Positions 1 to 10,135 of a stretch of DNA of 64,000 nt are shown in pieces (within the stretch, counting starts at the first letter, position 1; the number at the start of each line of letters is the position of its first letter). Below the pieces are notes generated by a model. That model saw only the letters and a program-made list of their open reading frames with translations, searched no databases and was not told where the DNA came from. The position numbers and the translations under genes were made by a program. Origin of the DNA: Lichenostomus cassidix (Eukaryota > Chordata > Aves > Passeriformes > Meliphagidae); the NCBI GenBank assembly GCA_008360975.2, contig CM039179.1, positions 60,364,666 to 60,428,665 of the forward strand, written 5' to 3'.

Positions 1-1149
1 CACTGCCATTCCTGCAGTTGGATTAGTAACATTGTTAATGACACTAGAGGAAGCACTCGTACCATTGCCAACACCACTCAAGATATTCACATTAGCATTG
101 CTGCTAGTTCCAGACAAAGCATTTACATTACCAGTACTCGTGATGTTGCTTAAATTTATAGTACCAAGCACATTGCTTGCCACACTAGAACTACCACCAC
201 CAATATTATTTAAGGTACTAGTTCCAGTAGCAGGACTTATACCTAAATTGCCAGGAGTACTTGTAGTGCGGATATTAGACATGGCAGATGCTGGGGAACC
301 AGTGGATGATGCAGCAGAAACTGGTGCAGTTGATATAACATTGTCAGAGCTTCCAGTTGTTGAGAGTTTTCTAAATGATGGACTGGGCGGTGGTCCTCCA
401 GAAGCTGGGGCACTACCCACACCAGGATGCGATGGATGATGGTGTCCATGATGGTGGTGGTGAAGATGGTGGTGATGATGCACATGATGGGGATGAACAC
501 TTCCATTGATCACAACACTCTGCTGTGGGTGATGAGGCAGAGGAGTATGCTGCTGAGGCAGATGAGGCTGGTTTGGAGAAACGGCCCCAGGAGTCTCTGC
601 CTCTTGGAAGTTATTTAGAGTCTCTTCAGAAGAGCTCCTCTCAGGTTCTCCCAAGTCAGTGGCTCTGGATAAAGACACATCCAAGATTTCTGAAGACGAC
701 AGGTCTTCGGTGTGAGACTCATCCAGGTCATCGTAGCTTTCTGTATCCTCAGCTATGCTGTTATTAGAGCTCATACTAGCTGATATTTGAGCAGGGGTCA
801 CACTGGTTATTTGAAAACCACTTTTCTTTTTCATTTGCGCTCCAGTCTGTGTAAGGGGCTGTGGCTGGAGCTGAGACTGCGAGAGGAGGTTCAGGCTTTG
901 TGGATGAGGGGGTGTCGGCTGTGGACCCGCTGTTGAAGCTGCTGCAGGAGATGGAGGCGGCGGCTGGACCAGCAAAGGCGGCTGATAATCCTCGGCGGAG
1001 AGGGCAGCGCTCCCAACGCCGGTACCTGGTGCAGTGGGAGCAGTAACGCAGCTGCTGCCGCTGCTACTGCTGCTGCCCCTTCTAGGAAACATCGCCGGGT
1101 GCGCCATCTTCCTAGCACTAATGTCTGCGGCTGAGTCAGGCTGGTGCAT
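1..1149 (-). CDS. TSC22D1: TSC22 domain family protein 1, long isoform, N-terminal part (partial, runs off window)
   Basis: The reverse strand is open for exactly 383 codons, from an ATG at 1149 to the left edge. It starts [14 protein letters not shown] followed by [10 protein letters not shown], as in long TSC22D1 isoforms. Landmarks: Ser-rich and Pro-rich stretches (residues 26-100); the long-isoform conserved box [18 protein letters not shown] at 106-123; an acidic/Ser block with ESYDDLDES and [20 protein letters not shown] (137-170); a His-rich run (about 219-240); then Ser/Asn/Gly-rich low complexity. The first ATG has A at -3. A second in-frame ATG (residue 15) has A at -3 and G at +4 and could also be used. 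The TSC box and leucine zipper are encoded beyond the window. Family knowledge: this isoform is a nuclear/cytoplasmic regulator that dimerises through the zipper and acts in TGF-beta-linked and growth-control pathways; the N-terminal conserved boxes are specific to long family members. No frameshift is seen. The large first exon is typical of this isoform. Confidence 0.96.
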   Translation of the reverse strand, partial: MHQPDSAADISARKMAHPAMFPRRGSSSSSGSSCVTAPTAPGTGVGSAALSAEDYQPPLLVQPPPPSPAAASTAGPQPTPPHPQSLNLLSQSQLQPQPLTQTGAQMKKKSGFQITSVTPAQISASMSSNNSIAEDTESYDDLDESHTEDLSSSEILDVSLSRATDLGEPERSSSEETLNNFQEAETPGAVSPNQPHLPQQHTPLPHHPQQSVVINGSVHPHHVHHHHHLHHHHHGHHHPSHPGVGSAPASGGPPPSPSFRKLSTTGSSDNVISTAPVSAASSTGSPASAMSNIRTTSTPGNLGISPATGTSTLNNIGGGSSSVASNVLGTINLSNITSTGNVNALSGTSSNANVNILSGVGNGTSASSSVINNVTNPTAGMAV

Positions 1150-1200
1150 TGTATCGGGTGTATTTTAAGAGTGCAATCCCCCGGTATGGAAAGAGACAGA

Positions 1201-1234
1201 CACACACACATACACACACACACACACATACACA
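1201..1234. repeat. (CA)n microsatellite in the TSC22D1 5'UTR
   Basis: An alternating CA tract of about 34 bp with two TA interruptions lies about 50 bp upstream of the TSC22D1 start codon. It reads as (TG)n in the transcript. It is likely to vary in length between individuals. Confidence 0.95.
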
Positions 1235-1456
1235 GTTAGCTGTGCGCTCAGGGCAGGGCAGAGACACCACCACGCACAACCCCCCCGACTCCCGCAGCGC
1301 ACGGGCTGAGGCGGCTCGGCACCGCCGCTCACCACCACCCCCCTCCCCTCCCCTCCTCCTTCCCTCCGAGACAGGGAGGGGGCGAGCATCGGTCCTCCGC
1401 CGCCTCTGAATGTGACACTTTCAATCCGCCGCCATTCACTTTCTTTCTCCCTACCA

Positions 1457-1468
1457 CCCCCCCCCCCC
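1457..1468. repeat. C12 homopolymer (G12 in the transcript)
   Basis: A run of 12 C on the plus strand lies in the predicted 5'UTR; a second run of nine C is at about 1513-1521. On the TSC22D1 transcript strand these are G-runs that add to the quadruplex-forming potential of the leader. Confidence 0.9.
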
Positions 1469-1648
1469 GCCGCCTCCCTTTGATTTCCACCACCACCTCC
1501 CTGCTCGGCCGCCCCCCCCCTTTCCCCAGCCCCCCGACTGCGCCTCTCCCGGGAGGGCAGCCAGCCGGCCGCCCCGGGGGCGAGCCCCTTCCTCCTCCCC
1601 GCGGAGGCTCCGCCGGGCGCCGCGGCTCGCCGGCAGCCGGCAGCACCG

Positions 1649-1672
1649 CCCTCCCTCCCTCCCTCCCTCCCC
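1649..1672. repeat. (CCCT)n tract, G-quadruplex motif on the transcript strand
   Basis: About six CCCT units give GGGA repeated on the TSC22D1 strand, with five or more G-triplets separated by one base. This is a textbook G-quadruplex pattern in the predicted 5'UTR. Confidence 0.85.
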
Positions 1673-1751
1673 GCCTCGGCGGGGCGAGGGCAGCCGGCGG
1701 GCCCGCAGGGCAGCCCGGCGAGGCGGCCGGCGCCCCTCGCCATCACCGCTC

Positions 1752-1859
1752 TTAGTAGTAGTAGGAGGAGGAAGGCGCGGATACGTACAGGACTGGCGCA
1801 CAGCAGGGCGGCAGCGGCAGGCTGAGCCGGGCAGGGACATCCCCGTCAGTGGCAGCCAT
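1752..1859 (-). other. Upstream ORF (35 codons) in the predicted TSC22D1 5'UTR
   Basis: On the transcript strand an ATG at 1859 opens a 35-codon frame ending in three Tyr codons and TAA at 1754-1752, about 600 nt before the TSC22D1 start. The start has G at +4 but T at -3, so it is of moderate strength. It does not overlap the main ORF. It could lower translation of the long isoform if transcription begins upstream near the TATA box. The encoded peptide resembles nothing I know, and any role would be in cis. Confidence 0.35.
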
Positions 1860-2072
1860 GGAGCTGAATCATTTTGGGTATTAGAAAGACGGAATAAGGA
1901 CGGACGAAAAGCAGCAGCAGCAACCCGACACGAGAGTCCATGAAAAGGAGAGAGGGAGGGAGGAAGGGGGAGCCAGCCAGGCAGCCTCTCTCTCCTCCCT
2001 CTGTGTCTGGCTGTCTCTGGAGGAGGCTCCGCTCCGCACGCTCTTCCTTCCCCCTCCACCCCCTCCTCCCCC

Positions 2073-2078
2073 TTTATA
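2073..2078 (-). promoter_or_regulatory. TATA box of the presumed TSC22D1 long-isoform promoter
   Basis: The reverse strand reads TATAAAG inside an otherwise GC-rich, pyrimidine-rich block, where such a motif is unlikely by chance. It faces TSC22D1. With the usual 25-30 bp spacing, transcription would begin near 2045, giving a 5'UTR of about 0.9 kb. This is inference from the motif; other start sites inside the island are possible. Confidence 0.5.
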
Positions 2079-2948
2079 ACAGGCGGCACCCGCTCGTCCT
2101 CCGCAGAACCGCGCCTGGAATCCGTCCTCCTCCTCCCGCGTGTGCGTCCGCCCCGTCCTTTCTTCCCTCGGGGTCTACTCCCGGCTTCCCCGCCGCCGCG
2201 GGTCTCTCCCTCCCCGTGCCGGCCCCGTCTCCTCACGGAGCGCTGGAGGAGGCGCCGCGGGGGGGAGGAGGGGAGAGCTCGCCAAAGGGGAGGGCGGGCG
2301 AGAGACAACGTAAGATGGCGGCGGCCGCCGCGCACGCGCGCCCTGCCGGCAGACATAAAGCCCGTCTGGCCGGGGCCGGCGGAAATAGGGCTCGGCTCGC
2401 GTGGCGGAAATGGCCGAGCGGCGCCGAGCCCGGGGCGGGTGGGGGTGTTTCGGCTGGGGAGGGGGCAAGGCTGTGGCCACGGCCATGGCGGGCGGCAGAC
2501 CCCCGGCCGCGTCGTGTACTCGCCAGGTGCCCCCCTCTCTGCCCGCAGCATGACTGTGCCTCACATGACCCGCCACCGCCTCCCCCCCTCCTTTCCTCGG
2601 CTCCGCTGCAGATTTATTCAAGTTATTCATCACCTCTCCTTCCTCCCCTCCCTCAGTCCAGAATATTCCTGCCCGCTCCTTCCCCGGCGCACGGGAAGGA
2701 AGGCGGAGTGTGCGTGCATCCCCCTAGCTCGGGGCCGCCTTTCCCTTTGTGCCTGTGGCGGGCGGCTCGCCTCGGTGTCCCGCTCCATCCCAGCATCGGC
2801 GGGGGTCGCCGCGATCGGCTCCCCTCACGCCCTGAAATGGCCGCCGCCCACCCCGCCGGCGCCCTCAGCGCTGCCGCTGCCGGGGGAGCGATGCCCGGGG
2901 GCGGCCGGGTCAGGTGGAATCGTTCATCCGCATGCACATGCGGCGTGT

Positions 2949-2950
<2 letters not shown>

Positions 2951-2981
<31 letters not shown>
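2951..2981. repeat. (GT)n microsatellite at the edge of the CpG island
   Basis: A pure GT tract of 31 bp marks the outer boundary of the CpG island. It is the mirror image of the CA tract at 1201-1234 and, like it, can adopt Z-DNA. Confidence 0.95.
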
Positions 2982-2982
<1 letters not shown>

Positions 2983-5900
2983 AGGAGCTTCTCATGAAAG
3001 CTCCAGCGGAACCGCACCGAAGCACTGGTCCAAACAAAATGAAAAAACGCTGTTCAAAACTTACTAAATGAATCGAGGTGAAACCAACCGACCTTCCCTC
3101 ACTGTTCCAGTGCCAGCATCCCCAGAGCCAGGCGGCAAAGCTCAACACTCCCGCCACGGTGGGGTTGCTCCCATCCGGTCTCATCCCATCCCGAACGGAG
3201 CTTCTCCCCATCACTGAGCAAGAACCACCTGCTGTCCGGAGACGCTGGATGCACACATATCTGCCAGCAGATTTTCCTTCGTGTCCTTGTGCCTGTTGGC
3301 TTGCACAGAGCTGCCTGCCAGGTATCTCATGGCCACACCAGCCCTATGCATCCCCGCCACAGACGTTGCTCTATTTCTCCTGTCTCCAGGCAGACTTTCA
3401 GAGCACACTAAGTGGGGTGTCCTGCATTCCTATGGACAGGGGGACAGGTTCACACCCTTAACCCTGCTTCTCCAGCAGTGTGGTGGTAGGTAGGGTGTAC
3501 ACCACGCCTGGAGTGCTGCTCGTGTTCCCAACTCCTGACCACACCGCCTTGTCTCCAAACAGAGGCATCCATGAGCTGGAGGTGTCTCAAAAATCACTGC
3601 TTTGAAATTGGTCTGGTTTACCTGGAATGGTGAAGTGTTTGCAGGACTTGAAGGGTTCAGGCAAATGCTGTAAGCTGACTGTGTAGCCTTCTGGTCAGGA
3701 CAGTCAAAGGGGCATGGAGAAAAACAGGGCTTGGCTCTTGCTGCAGTGAATATTTAAGCACATAAGGAAGAGTAGTAGAGCTTTAATGGGAAAAAAAGTT
3801 GTGAGTCCAAGGTATTATATCATATAGCTGAGTCACTAGAGAGTTCTTGTGGGAGATGTAAATGTTAGCTCCTTCAGGCAGAGAGGAGATTTGAGTCTCC
3901 CGTGTTTAGTGTGTGGTGTTTAATCACCGAGGAACTAAAAAGCTGCTTTTCTTTCTCCATTTTGTGAAAAGGGCGAGGACTCAAGGTCAAAACAGTGGGA
4001 GCTTTTGCTGCCCATTCCTGAATATCACCCTTCCATCTTGCCTCTCCCTGCTAACCTGGTTTATCTAGCTCTCATTTGGTGTGGGGATAGGGGTGACTTT
4101 TGAGGAAACTCTGTCTTTTGCAGTTTAATTCCTTTTATCTGGAATGCAGGCATTCAGCTCGGGTCTCCAGGTACCTGAAAGGTAGCCTTGCAACCCTTGC
4201 TCCTTGCATGGCTGTACTGCCTTTATACATAACTAAAGAACAATTGACATATGGTTAAATAAGATTCTTCTTTTCCTGAAGGCAAGACAATATTCTTTTT
4301 TAAAACTGATAATCAGATAGAAGACCATACTGAAATACTAAGCTACCTGCAAGTGAGCTTCCTACGTGTAACCCTCACAGATTTCAGGACAGCATCACAA
4401 AGGTGCCCGCAATCTGTCTACATCTTGATCCTTGGTGCAACACTGAAATCTTAGATTGTCTTTAACGAGGTGCTCACATGTGCAAACATTTTTGAGATGA
4501 GAACTTGACATTGCAAGCCAACTGCCATTATAAATTCCTGTTCTGTGCTTATAACTTTCCCAGAACAATTTCCTTTGAGGAATTAAGTTTTCTATGACAA
4601 GTCACAGCTCAAAGATGATTTTTTTTAATGTTTGAACAAAGTCCAACTACTTTTAAAACACATAGTCTATGAATACAGATGAGTTGGTTTCTAAACTTCA
4701 AAATTTGTGCAAAAGCAACTTAAAAAGGATTGAGCTGTCGTTCGTATGCACCTCATCAACACCAGCAAGGCTGAGAAAGAATTAAAAGAGTAGTATTGTT
4801 ATTGATTAAATGTTAGCTTTACCTATACTAATTAACTTATATTCATTTTGAGCAGTTGGACTGCTTCTTAGTACAGTGTGTGATATGTTTGTGGTTTTTT
4901 TTTTTTAATTGGGTCTATATAGTTGTCTTCTTATAAAGGGAAACTGAAGAAAAAATGAAATTTAGGTAACAGTGTTAACTTGTCTGCATAATGTGGTCAC
5001 TGATTTGTTAACAATCAAAATAATGGTCTAGACCAGACAAAGCACATCTGAAGTGGAACGTTTGAAATTAATTTTTTGATGCTGTTTGTAAATATGAATA
5101 TTTTCATGTTACATCCTTTTTCTTTCCTTATCTATTTTCTTCAAGTATAAGCTTACTTCTCTTTCTTTCGTTTTTTTTGTAGCCATTAGTCTAAGCATGA
5201 AAATGGGATTCTCGGATTAACAATTTTAATTCCTTTTCATATCCATTAAACTATATGAACTTAAAATTAAACCACTGAAATTTATAATTGTTATGGATTG
5301 TGTTCTTTAGTTGTTCAAAGTGAGAAAAGAAATTTCATCATATACCTAATTTACAAAACACCACATATTTAAAAATTCAGCCACCACACAACTGACCATG
5401 TGTAGACAGTAAGTGAAATTACCCAGTAGTTATTCCAAACAGGTCTACCTGCTATTTTTTAATTAACTGTATTGATCAGCCAGCTGGAACCAGAAGTTCT
5501 TGTGTCATCACTGGATGGATTCATTCAGTTTGTTGACCATGGTCATTGCTCATGACTACAGGGCAGACATGTAGTCCTGCAATCCCATCATTACCTCAGC
5601 TGCAAACCGAAGACTGCTGGAGAGTTGCCAGGATTGAGGAAAGCCTTTGGATTGCATCTCCTACGTACATACTTCCCAAATGAACAAGTACAGATGAGCT
5701 TGATGCAGTCCTCGCTGCCAGGCAGGGAGAGTGAGTGTCTGGAATAACCCTTATTTCAACTTTAAAATCTTATGATTCAGGCTAATGCAAGAGAACAAGA
5801 TCTTCACAGTGTAAATATTTAGAGATCTGTCTCCCGTATATGTAATGCTTCTTCAGACAGGAAACAACAAGTCTTGTTACCACCACAGATTCTCCAAGGA

Positions 5901-8717
5901 TACCAAAAGAAGCAGTATTTTAATATTTTCTTTCTTTGGTTCCTTTACTATTTGACACAGTTGTGTGCATTCATCCTAGCATATGCAGTAGTTTATGTCT
6001 TTGTACAGAGTAATTATAAACCCAACAAGCAGGAATACTATGGGGGTTTTTTTAATTCAAAACAGTCAGAACCATGACAAATCAGTCTGATGTGTGCTTT
6101 AAATCCTGTATGACTGCTTCATAAATAATTATTTTAAAACTTTAATGAAAAGAATTTTTTCCTATGAAGCTGACATTGTTGGTTTGGACAGAAAGCTTCT
6201 CTCTGTTCATTAATATTGCTGACTGTAGTCTCTAAGTTGATTTGCAAAGATGTATGCAATTTTTCTCTTCCTTCTAAGAGAAATACTCATAAGAAAATGC
6301 TCACCTTTCAGCCCTGAAAAAGTGGTAATTCTGCTTCTGCATTTTCTAAGAAAGTTCAAGTCAAGACTTGATCTTCCTTTCTTGTTTTGTTTTTAGTTGG
6401 CTGGTTAGTTGGTTGATTGAGTTTACTGATTCCAAAACGCCTACTGAGACATTTTTCATCCCTTATTTTAATTCTTATTAAATAATGTTGAACATTTGGG
6501 AAAGGGAAGTTTTCTCACAAGTTTTTATTAAATAAATGCTTGCAGAAATCAACAATTCTAGAAGTCTTTAAAAAAAAGTCAGTTCTCTTTAGAGTAGTAA
6601 GGTCTACTCCAATGCCAATATAGACAAAATCATATCTTTCTAGACCATCTGGAAAAGTTGTTTTAAAATACTCATTATACCTGCACTCGGGGAATGTGGC
6701 CAAGTAGGTAGTCTTTTTCTAATGGGGATTGCATTCAAATTCATATTTCATGAAAGACTTCTAGAAGCTTTATCATCACTTTAAACTTTATAGGTGTGTA
6801 GACTATGTGCAGGACTATAATAGGTGGTGTTGTGGGAGCAAGGGTTAAAAGTAAATCCTCCAGCAGCCCATGACTAATGAATTACCAGCCAAACAATCAG
6901 CATGATTTTATCACTGTTATCATCTTGCTCTCCTTTATTCCTCCATTTTCACTTGAGTTTGTAGTCAACAGATGAACTTGCATCTTATAGAAGTGCCAAG
7001 TACTGGGAAGTATTTCTTAGATACCTCAATATGCAACTGTAATGAATACAGTACCACTATAGTGTGAGATCATTTATTTAAGTGTTTGTAGAGTACAGGT
7101 CTTAGATTGCTAACTGTTTGATCTTTGATTAGTTAACCAAATGGTATATTTAATTCAGCTGAAGATTAAATAAAATAGATTATCAAATCAATGGTAAATG
7201 GTCCAACAGTTAAATAGACTCTCCTTTTTTTTTCTTTTTCGTTTTTTTTCCCCATGGAAAATCAATGAGCAAAGTAGCAAATCAACCTTTTTTTTATTTT
7301 AGATTAGTTTTAGGTTTTATGAATTAATCATAAACATTTGCATAGGACTGTTTAAAAATATTGAAAATGTGAGCTCTTAGTTTGTAGTTCTCAGTTGCAA
7401 AAATTGTGTGGAATTTTCTTTTTTACTGATCCTAACTCTGACAGATGAAAGCTCTTAGGAAAATGCTTTGTTTAAGAACATACTTTGTGTTCCCTCACTA
7501 CACTGGGAATTTTGTGATGTCTAAAAGTTCTGTGATTTATGCGTAGTTTTCTTGAATGATCAGGTGTGAATGTGTTTGTTGTGATAAGGCACAAATCTTT
7601 AAAATCTCAGCTTAGAATTAAATTTATTTTCTTTTGCTGAAGAGAAGGGTTTCTTTGGTGCTGAATTCTTTGGAAAAGTTGAATTTGTAGTTAGTTAGTA
7701 TTTCATACAGCCACACTTTTTTTTTTCATATGACCACACAGTAACTGCAGGAAGATAGGATGTCCTAATTGTGGAGGGAACAGAGAAATTCTTCTTGAAC
7801 TCATTTAATTGTCTGAAGCTTGTGTATCTAATTTTCATTTCCCTTTTGGCTATGTCAACAGTATTTCTGTCCATTTAAAACATATTCTCTGGAAGCAAGT
7901 ATTTGTTTGCAGAAATCCAAAGTTTTCTATGGGACAGTACTTGAGCAAACTTCAGCTTTGTTTTTTACATGCATTAGTTGTAGTGTAACTGAACTGCTCA
8001 CTGAAAGCAAGCACAGACTGGTCATGAGCACAGCAGAAGCAAACACAGTTTTTATCAATAGTCACTTGGAATGTTTCCTGATAACTCCAATAATAAAAGT
8101 TATCTATACTGCATTATTTCTCTGCTAAAGGACTCACAACCTCATTCACAATAACAGTAAATTTAATTCTCCTGCATTTGTGAGGTCTTTGGTTTGTTTC
8201 CCTACTTTATGATTTTTCAGGCATCTTCTCTCCGATTATCTCTGCATTTTAAATATTGCATATGTCACTTTTGCTTCTGCACTCATACAGTGACAAGCCT
8301 TGAAAGTCATATTAAACATGTCCTTTTGACAAAATTCAGTGGGAAACAGGTTTAGGATTTCCATCTTAAGCACAAGAAAAAAACATTGCCTTTATCACTT
8401 TCAGTAGAACAAAAGATGTGCAAAGTCCTGACAGTTCAAACACATAGTCAGAGGCTTAACTTCAGTCATGTGAATAGTCCCTTTGACTATTAACTTTTGG
8501 TCAGTAAACCCCTAAAAATTTAACATTAAATGTGTAAATATTTGTAGTCTCAGAAGACAAAAAGATGAGGTATGTACTAAGGTGTGGTCTTATGGAGCAT
8601 TAGATTATGTTGACCTTAAGTTGGTAACACTGTTGAGTCCTTATCAAGAGGAAAGTTACTCCTTATGCTGCCAATATTTTTTTGAAAGATGCTGACATTT
8701 TTTGTGATAGGACCTTT
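2982..8717. other. Intergenic sequence, no gene recognised
   Basis: This stretch is mostly AT-rich with many short T-runs (for example 4898-4908 and around 7230). Open frames are short, at most about 125 codons near 3.1-3.4 kb and about 70 codons elsewhere, and have no recognisable domains. Pyrimidine tracts followed by AG occur (for example near 5181), but no matching coding frame follows. I recognise no repeat family. It is probably upstream regulatory or neutral DNA of TSC22D1. Confidence 0.7.
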
Positions 8718-8722
8718 GTGTC
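8718..8722. repeat. Target-site duplication (GTGTC), left copy
   Basis: Five bases directly next to the TG end of the LTR, repeated exactly at 10131-10135. A 5 bp duplication is typical of class III (ERVL-type) integration. Confidence 0.75.
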
Positions 8723-10130
8723 TGTCGGGGTTTGACCCTGACTAAATGCCAAGCACTTCTGCTCTCTCCTGCTGCAGATGTGCAGGAAAGGGGAAAGAAA
8801 AAAAACCTGTAAAAACACACACTAATTTCATGAGTTAAGTGAGATAGGACACTGATGGCAAGATGCACAGAACAGAAAAAGGGCAGACAGGCTCTAAAAC
8901 TTAAAGTTGCAAAGTGATTTAATTACTAACAGAGTTGAAGGATAAATGAGAGGTAAAAATAAGCTTTTCATACACCATTTTGTTCATTTACCCCCTCCCT
9001 CTTAAGACAGCATCTTCTACTCACACCCCCTCTTTCCCTCCAACCAACAGCTCAGGTAGGGGAGCAGGGTGTGGGGTATTTTTTCAGTCTACAGAGCAGG
9101 TCCATAAATTCATTCATCACCACAATTCTTCTACTACAAATACTCTTTATCTCTACTTATTTCTCTCTCTGTCTCCAGACAGTTTCTCTGCCCTCACCCC
9201 CTTGCTCTTAAGAAGCAATTTCTCCACTCACTCCCCTTTCCATCTTTAGAAACTAACAGCACGGGCAGAGGGCAGGGTAAGGGTTTTTTTCTCTGGTTAG
9301 TCCATCAGGGAGAGGGGTTCTCTACTTAGCCAGGGGTCCCTCCCACGAGAGACAGTCCTCTGGGAACTTCTTTGGCGTGGGTCTAATCTCGCGAGCAACA
9401 TCCTGCCCGAATTCTGCTGCAACATGAGTTCTTTTGTCCATAAGGAGCTGTGCAGACTCTCCTGAACCAAGGCCAGGCTGCTTCCATGCCAGGAGCAAGG
9501 CCTTTCTCCCCCTTGCAAGGCCTTTGTAGCTTTAACTCTTTAGATGAGACTCCTACTGGTTCACAGCTTCCTCCAGGCATCCACCTGCTCCTCTGGCGTG
9601 GGCTGTGGGTGAATTTCTGCACTCTTGTGAACTCCATGGGCTGCAGGGGAGCCTCCTGCTCCCCCCATGGCCTTCACCACAGCTAGCAGAGAATTTTCAG
9701 CTCTGGCGCCTGGAGCACCTCCTCCCCTACTTTCTTCACTGACCTTGGTATCTCCATGCTGTTCTCCCTTCACATATTTTTACCTCCACCTCCTCCTCCT
9801 CTTCTAACTACCCTACAAAGAAGTGTGTGCCTACCTTGTTTTGATTTTTTCTTAAATATATTTTCACAGAGGCGTAACTAGCACCTCTAATTGGCTTACA
9901 CTTGGCCGGCAGCATGTCCATCACCTTCAGAGCCATTAGAGATTGGCTCTGCTGGACTTGGTGAAAAACTTCCAGAGCTTTCACTCGGGACACACAGGAG
10001 CCATCTTTGTACCACTCCCCACCCTTCAGCCACTTTCTCAGGTCTACTACAACAGCTTCTGAGGAGTTTAAATTACTCTTAGATGTTAAAAATAGCTTGC
10101 TGGTGGTTTGGGCCAATCAAAACCACCACA
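8723..10130 (-). mobile_element. Solo LTR of an endogenous retrovirus, probably ERVL-type, 1408 bp
   Basis: The block starts TGTCGGGG and ends CACCACA (so TG...CA) and is bounded by a perfect GTGTC duplication. Internal sequence matches my memory of a long LTR abundant in bird genomes: 'gggtttgaccctg' near one end, repeated 'tccagcgtggg'-like units (here degenerate, 9330-9610), 'cgcctggagcacctcctcccc' near 9708-9728, and 'tcacagaggcgtaac' near 9865-9880. Orientation is inferred as minus because that places a degraded polyadenylation-signal region (near 8920) towards the element's 3' side and a CCAAT motif (10113-10117) at its 5' end. There is no internal gag/pol/env sequence, so two LTRs of a provirus have recombined. 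Short open frames within it are not genes. Confidence 0.8.
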
Positions 10131-10135
10131 GTGTC
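10131..10135. repeat. Target-site duplication (GTGTC), right copy
   Basis: Exact copy of 8718-8722 directly after the CA end of the LTR. Confidence 0.75.

Larger units (their letters stand above)
900..2920. promoter_or_regulatory. CpG island over the TSC22D1 first exon, 5'UTR and promoter
   Basis: Base composition changes sharply to very GC-rich with frequent CG dinucleotides, for example around 1550-1740 and 2290-2450. It returns to AT-rich, CpG-poor sequence after about 2980. GC boxes of the GGGCGGG type occur near 2290 and 2432. The island covers the start codon and about 1.8 kb upstream of it, as expected for a housekeeping-like or signal-responsive vertebrate promoter. Long open frames on both strands here are a by-product of few AT-rich stop codons. 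Confidence 0.9.

Noticed and set aside
243..506. 87-codon minus-strand frame rich in Ile, Thr and His
   Set aside because: Out-of-frame shadow of the TSC22D1 coding sequence.
1451..2551. 366-codon open frame on the minus strand in the CpG island
   Set aside because: Arg/Gly/Pro-rich low-complexity translation typical of GC-rich DNA with few stop codons; lies in the 5'UTR and promoter of TSC22D1 and matches no family.
1940..3071. 375- and 309-codon open frames on the plus strand, overlapping each other
   Set aside because: Two overlapping frames open at once in the same CpG island, both Pro/Arg/Ala-rich and running through the GT microsatellite; composition artefacts.
5874..6077. 67-codon frame with a hydrophobic, Tyr/Phe-rich segment
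   Set aside because: Hydrophobicity comes from T-rich DNA; no splice or promoter context and no family likeness.
9297..10116. Several open frames of 60-102 codons on both strands
   Set aside because: All lie inside the ERVL-like LTR, which is non-coding.
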